DNA of 64,000 nt. Origin: JADHUC01 sp964617665. GTDB lineage: Bacteria; Planctomycetota; Planctomycetia; Pirellulales; Pirellulaceae. Positions 62,565 to 64,000 of this stretch are shown here, one piece after another (the stretch's first letter is position 1; every line of letters begins with the position of its first letter). Below the pieces are notes generated by a model. It was not told the origin of the DNA. It did no database searches and worked only from the letters and a program-made list of their open reading frames with translations. The translations under genes were made by a program, and so were the position numbers. The stretch covers positions 9,184 through 73,183 of the forward strand of contig CAZUAH010000007.1 in the NCBI GenBank assembly GCA_964617665.1, given 5' to 3'.

Positions 62565-63378
62565 GAGAGCGAAAACCCAAGTCTCTTTCCACCAAGTCCA
62601 ATTCCTCGGCCAAACGAAAATACAACTCCAAACCACGTCTTTCGCGATCACCAAGATAGAAATGCAGGTTGTCGCGCAGATAACCAACACACTGTTCCAC
62701 GCCGAGTCCAACCGACGCAGCTTCTCGCGCAGCGATACGATCCAGATTCGCCACGCCCTCATCGCGAGCCGTTCCCAGAACGGATTCAAGGTCTGCCAAG
62801 TCGGTTTCGGTTCGCGCGACCCACATGGCGAACACAAATGGCAACTCGGACCAGCGGCACCACTGGTCGCCCAAGTCCCAGCACTCGACGTATGGTCCCG
62901 ACGGCGGATGAATGGCGCGATCGCCGATCAACAAGATTGCATCGGCCCGACACGACTGGATCTCAGCCCCGACGGGCAACGCTTCCAGCGTTGGGTGGAT
63001 TCCAAAACGCTTTTCCAACAGGATGCGTGCCAACACCGAGCTGGACCGTGACCCTGCATCCAATGCCAAAGTGCGTACCTCGCTCATGGACTTTCGCGCA
63101 AATAGCTTGACACTCAACACCGGACCACGGCATCCGATACAGGCGTCCGATATGATTACATAGGACGGATCAGCGACATACTCGATAGAGGGGACTAGTG
63201 CGACATCGAATCGCCCTGCCGACAATCCGTCGGCCAAGCGGCTGGGCACGTCGAAAGATAAGTCTATTCTCGGTGCGAATTCATTGAGCCCGTAGACAAG
63301 TGGTTTGGTATTCAGATAGGAAACAGCCCCTACCCGCAGACGATGTTCGTTATCAGCGTTATCAATATCAATCGACAT
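62545..63378 (-). CDS. mqnA: Chorismate dehydratase MqnA
   Basis: A 277-residue enzyme that converts chorismate to 3-enolpyruvylbenzoate, the first futalosine-pathway step. The start region LRVGAVSYLNTKPLVYGL, the active-site region ALVPSIEYVADPSYVIISDACIGC, and LLIGDRAIHP are typical. ATG 63378 is preceded by CCAGGAA; a frame 102 bases longer lacks support. It heads an operon with mqnC, a TPR protein and a DUF2752 protein. The other pathway genes (mqnB, mqnD) are not in the window. Confidence 0.93.
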   Translation of the reverse strand: MSIDIDNADNEHRLRVGAVSYLNTKPLVYGLNEFAPRIDLSFDVPSRLADGLSAGRFDVALVPSIEYVADPSYVIISDACIGCRGPVLSVKLFARKSMSEVRTLALDAGSRSSSVLARILLEKRFGIHPTLEALPVGAEIQSCRADAILLIGDRAIHPPSGPYVECWDLGDQWCRWSELPFVFAMWVARTETDLADLESVLGTARDEGVANLDRIAAREAASVGLGVEQCVGYLRDNLHFYLGDRERRGLELYFRLAEELDLVERDLGFRSHDCRAT

Positions 63379-63501
63379 TTCCTGGAATCCCGCTTCCGGA
63401 TCACTACGCTGGCATTCTAGGCTTGCCCGCACCGCCAGCAAAGTGCGACAAATACTGACTATGTTGACACTAATGTACACAACCGCAAAAACGCGGAGTG
63501 T

Positions 63502-63969
63502 CTAACGGTCGCCCGGCAATATCTCGGGCAATTCCAGCGGCATCCACGGTTCTGGCAACGGCGCGGTTTCGTGGACGATCTCCCTTGTCATCGGGTGCCG
63601 CAGTCGAAGGCTCCGTGCGTGTAACGCGATCCAGCGTGCCCGGGGATCTGCCGTTTGGGGGCCAAACGCGACCGACGCCCCGTACAGCGAGTCGCCAAAC
63701 ACTGGGTGGCTCCGTGCGGCCGCTTGGACCCGAATCTGATGCATGCGGCCGGTCTCCAGTTCGATTTCCAGCCAACTGGCATCGTTCAGTTGAGCCAAAA
63801 CCTGGTAATGCAACACGGCGACGCGACTGTCTGGGTGACGGCGATCAACCACTTCGGCTTCGGCGATATCAGGGATCTTTCTGACGTAGTCGCGCCAAGT
63901 TCCCTGTTCCGGTGCCACACTACCTTGCACTACAGCCCAGTATTTCTTCTCCGGCGGCCCAGATTCTCT
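63502..63969 (-). CDS. RluA-family pseudouridine synthase, C-terminal part only
   Basis: Readable sequence contains EKKYWAVVQGSV, the GRMHQIRVQAA strand and a later RHPMTREIVHETAPLP, all from the C-terminal part of RluA-type enzymes that isomerise uridine in RNA. It runs back to an in-frame TGA at 63970-63972, so the N-terminal half with the catalytic HRLD-type Asp is missing in this frame. The start annotated from GTG 63930 would lack conserved residues. It is a frameshifted gene, a truncated remnant, or a sequencing error; the rest lies beyond the window. Confidence 0.6.
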   Translation of the reverse strand, partial: RESGPPEKKYWAVVQGSVAPEQGTWRDYVRKIPDIAEAEVVDRRHPDSRVAVLHYQVLAQLNDASWLEIELETGRMHQIRVQAAARSHPVFGDSLYGASVAFGPQTADPRARWIALHARSLRLRHPMTREIVHETAPLPEPWMPLELPEILPGDR

Positions 63970-64000
63970 TCACGATTGGGGATCATTTTGAGGGACTCCA

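Overview
The window looks like chromosomal DNA from a Planctomycetota bacterium, most likely of the Pirellulales type. It is probably a draft or metagenome assembly, because a run of ten Ns sits at 26176-26185. The assignment rests on several things together: a futalosine-pathway menaquinone pair (mqnA, mqnC), archaeal-type formylmethanofuran dehydrogenase subunits, lipoprotein and DUF11 families that I associate with planctomycetes, a glucuronoyl-esterase-like CE15 enzyme, DUF4912, GYF-like and vWA proteins, frequent TTG/GTG starts, and large palindromic repeats between or inside genes. No phage, plasmid, CRISPR array, rRNA or classical insertion sequence is visible.

Layout. 1-8.8 kb: an E1-like ThiF protein, a lipoprotein, a CE15 esterase, a macro-domain protein, a beta-helix protein, a flippase-like membrane protein, tRNA-Ala(GGC) with its promoter, a small exported protein, a polyprenol-phosphate sugar transferase and a STAS protein. 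9-17 kb: an MFS nucleoside-type transporter, mgtE, rnc, a PP-loop tRNA-thiolation-type enzyme and mutS. 17.1-18.0 kb: a GxxExxY nuclease-like gene bounded by perfect 32-bp inverted repeats, one of which supplies the stop codon of the neighbouring ABC gene. 18-21.2 kb: a molybdate/tungstate-type ABC operon whose binding protein is an internal tandem duplication. 21.4-25.3 kb: a ceramidase-like / sodium-symporter / Tat-exported flavodoxin-fold operon, with a repeat hairpin inside the ceramidase-like gene. 25.5-31.4 kb: a HAD phosphatase, a lysine-rich exported protein, a double ABC-2 permease and two CNNM proteins. 31.4-39.9 kb: a PQQ-propeller protein, a 59-residue small gene, a PLP decarboxylase, a Dus enzyme, a Hint-domain protein, an FlK-like thioesterase and rhaB, with two more palindromic repeats. 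40-48.2 kb: a second E1-like enzyme, a nucleoside hydrolase, a three-gene envelope cassette with two tandem paralogues, an exported protein and a GlmU-like protein. 48.4-50.1 kb: the FwdD-FwdB pair. 50.1-56.9 kb: an amidase, a zinc-ribbon membrane protein, hslU-hslV, a GYF-like protein, a vWA protein and larE. 57.0-64 kb: a candidate structured RNA, a DUF4912 protein, and the operon mqnA-mqnC-TPR-DUF2752, ending in the C-terminal half of an RluA-type pseudouridine synthase.

How the genes fit together. The Mo/W-type transporter and the FwdB/FwdD pair plausibly belong to one theme, metal-pterin C1 chemistry. FwdB keeps its iron-sulfur cysteines and the Mo/W-ligand cysteine. MqnA and MqnC make menaquinone precursors. 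The esterase, rhaB, nucleoside hydrolase and transporters fit a heterotrophic polysaccharide- and nucleoside-using lifestyle.

The most unusual items are the GxxExxY inverted-repeat element, the palindromic repeat that has become coding sequence, the branched RNA-like structure at 57.02-57.13 kb, the Hint protein that has almost nothing after its cleavage site, the duplicated binding protein, and the envelope paralogue cassette.
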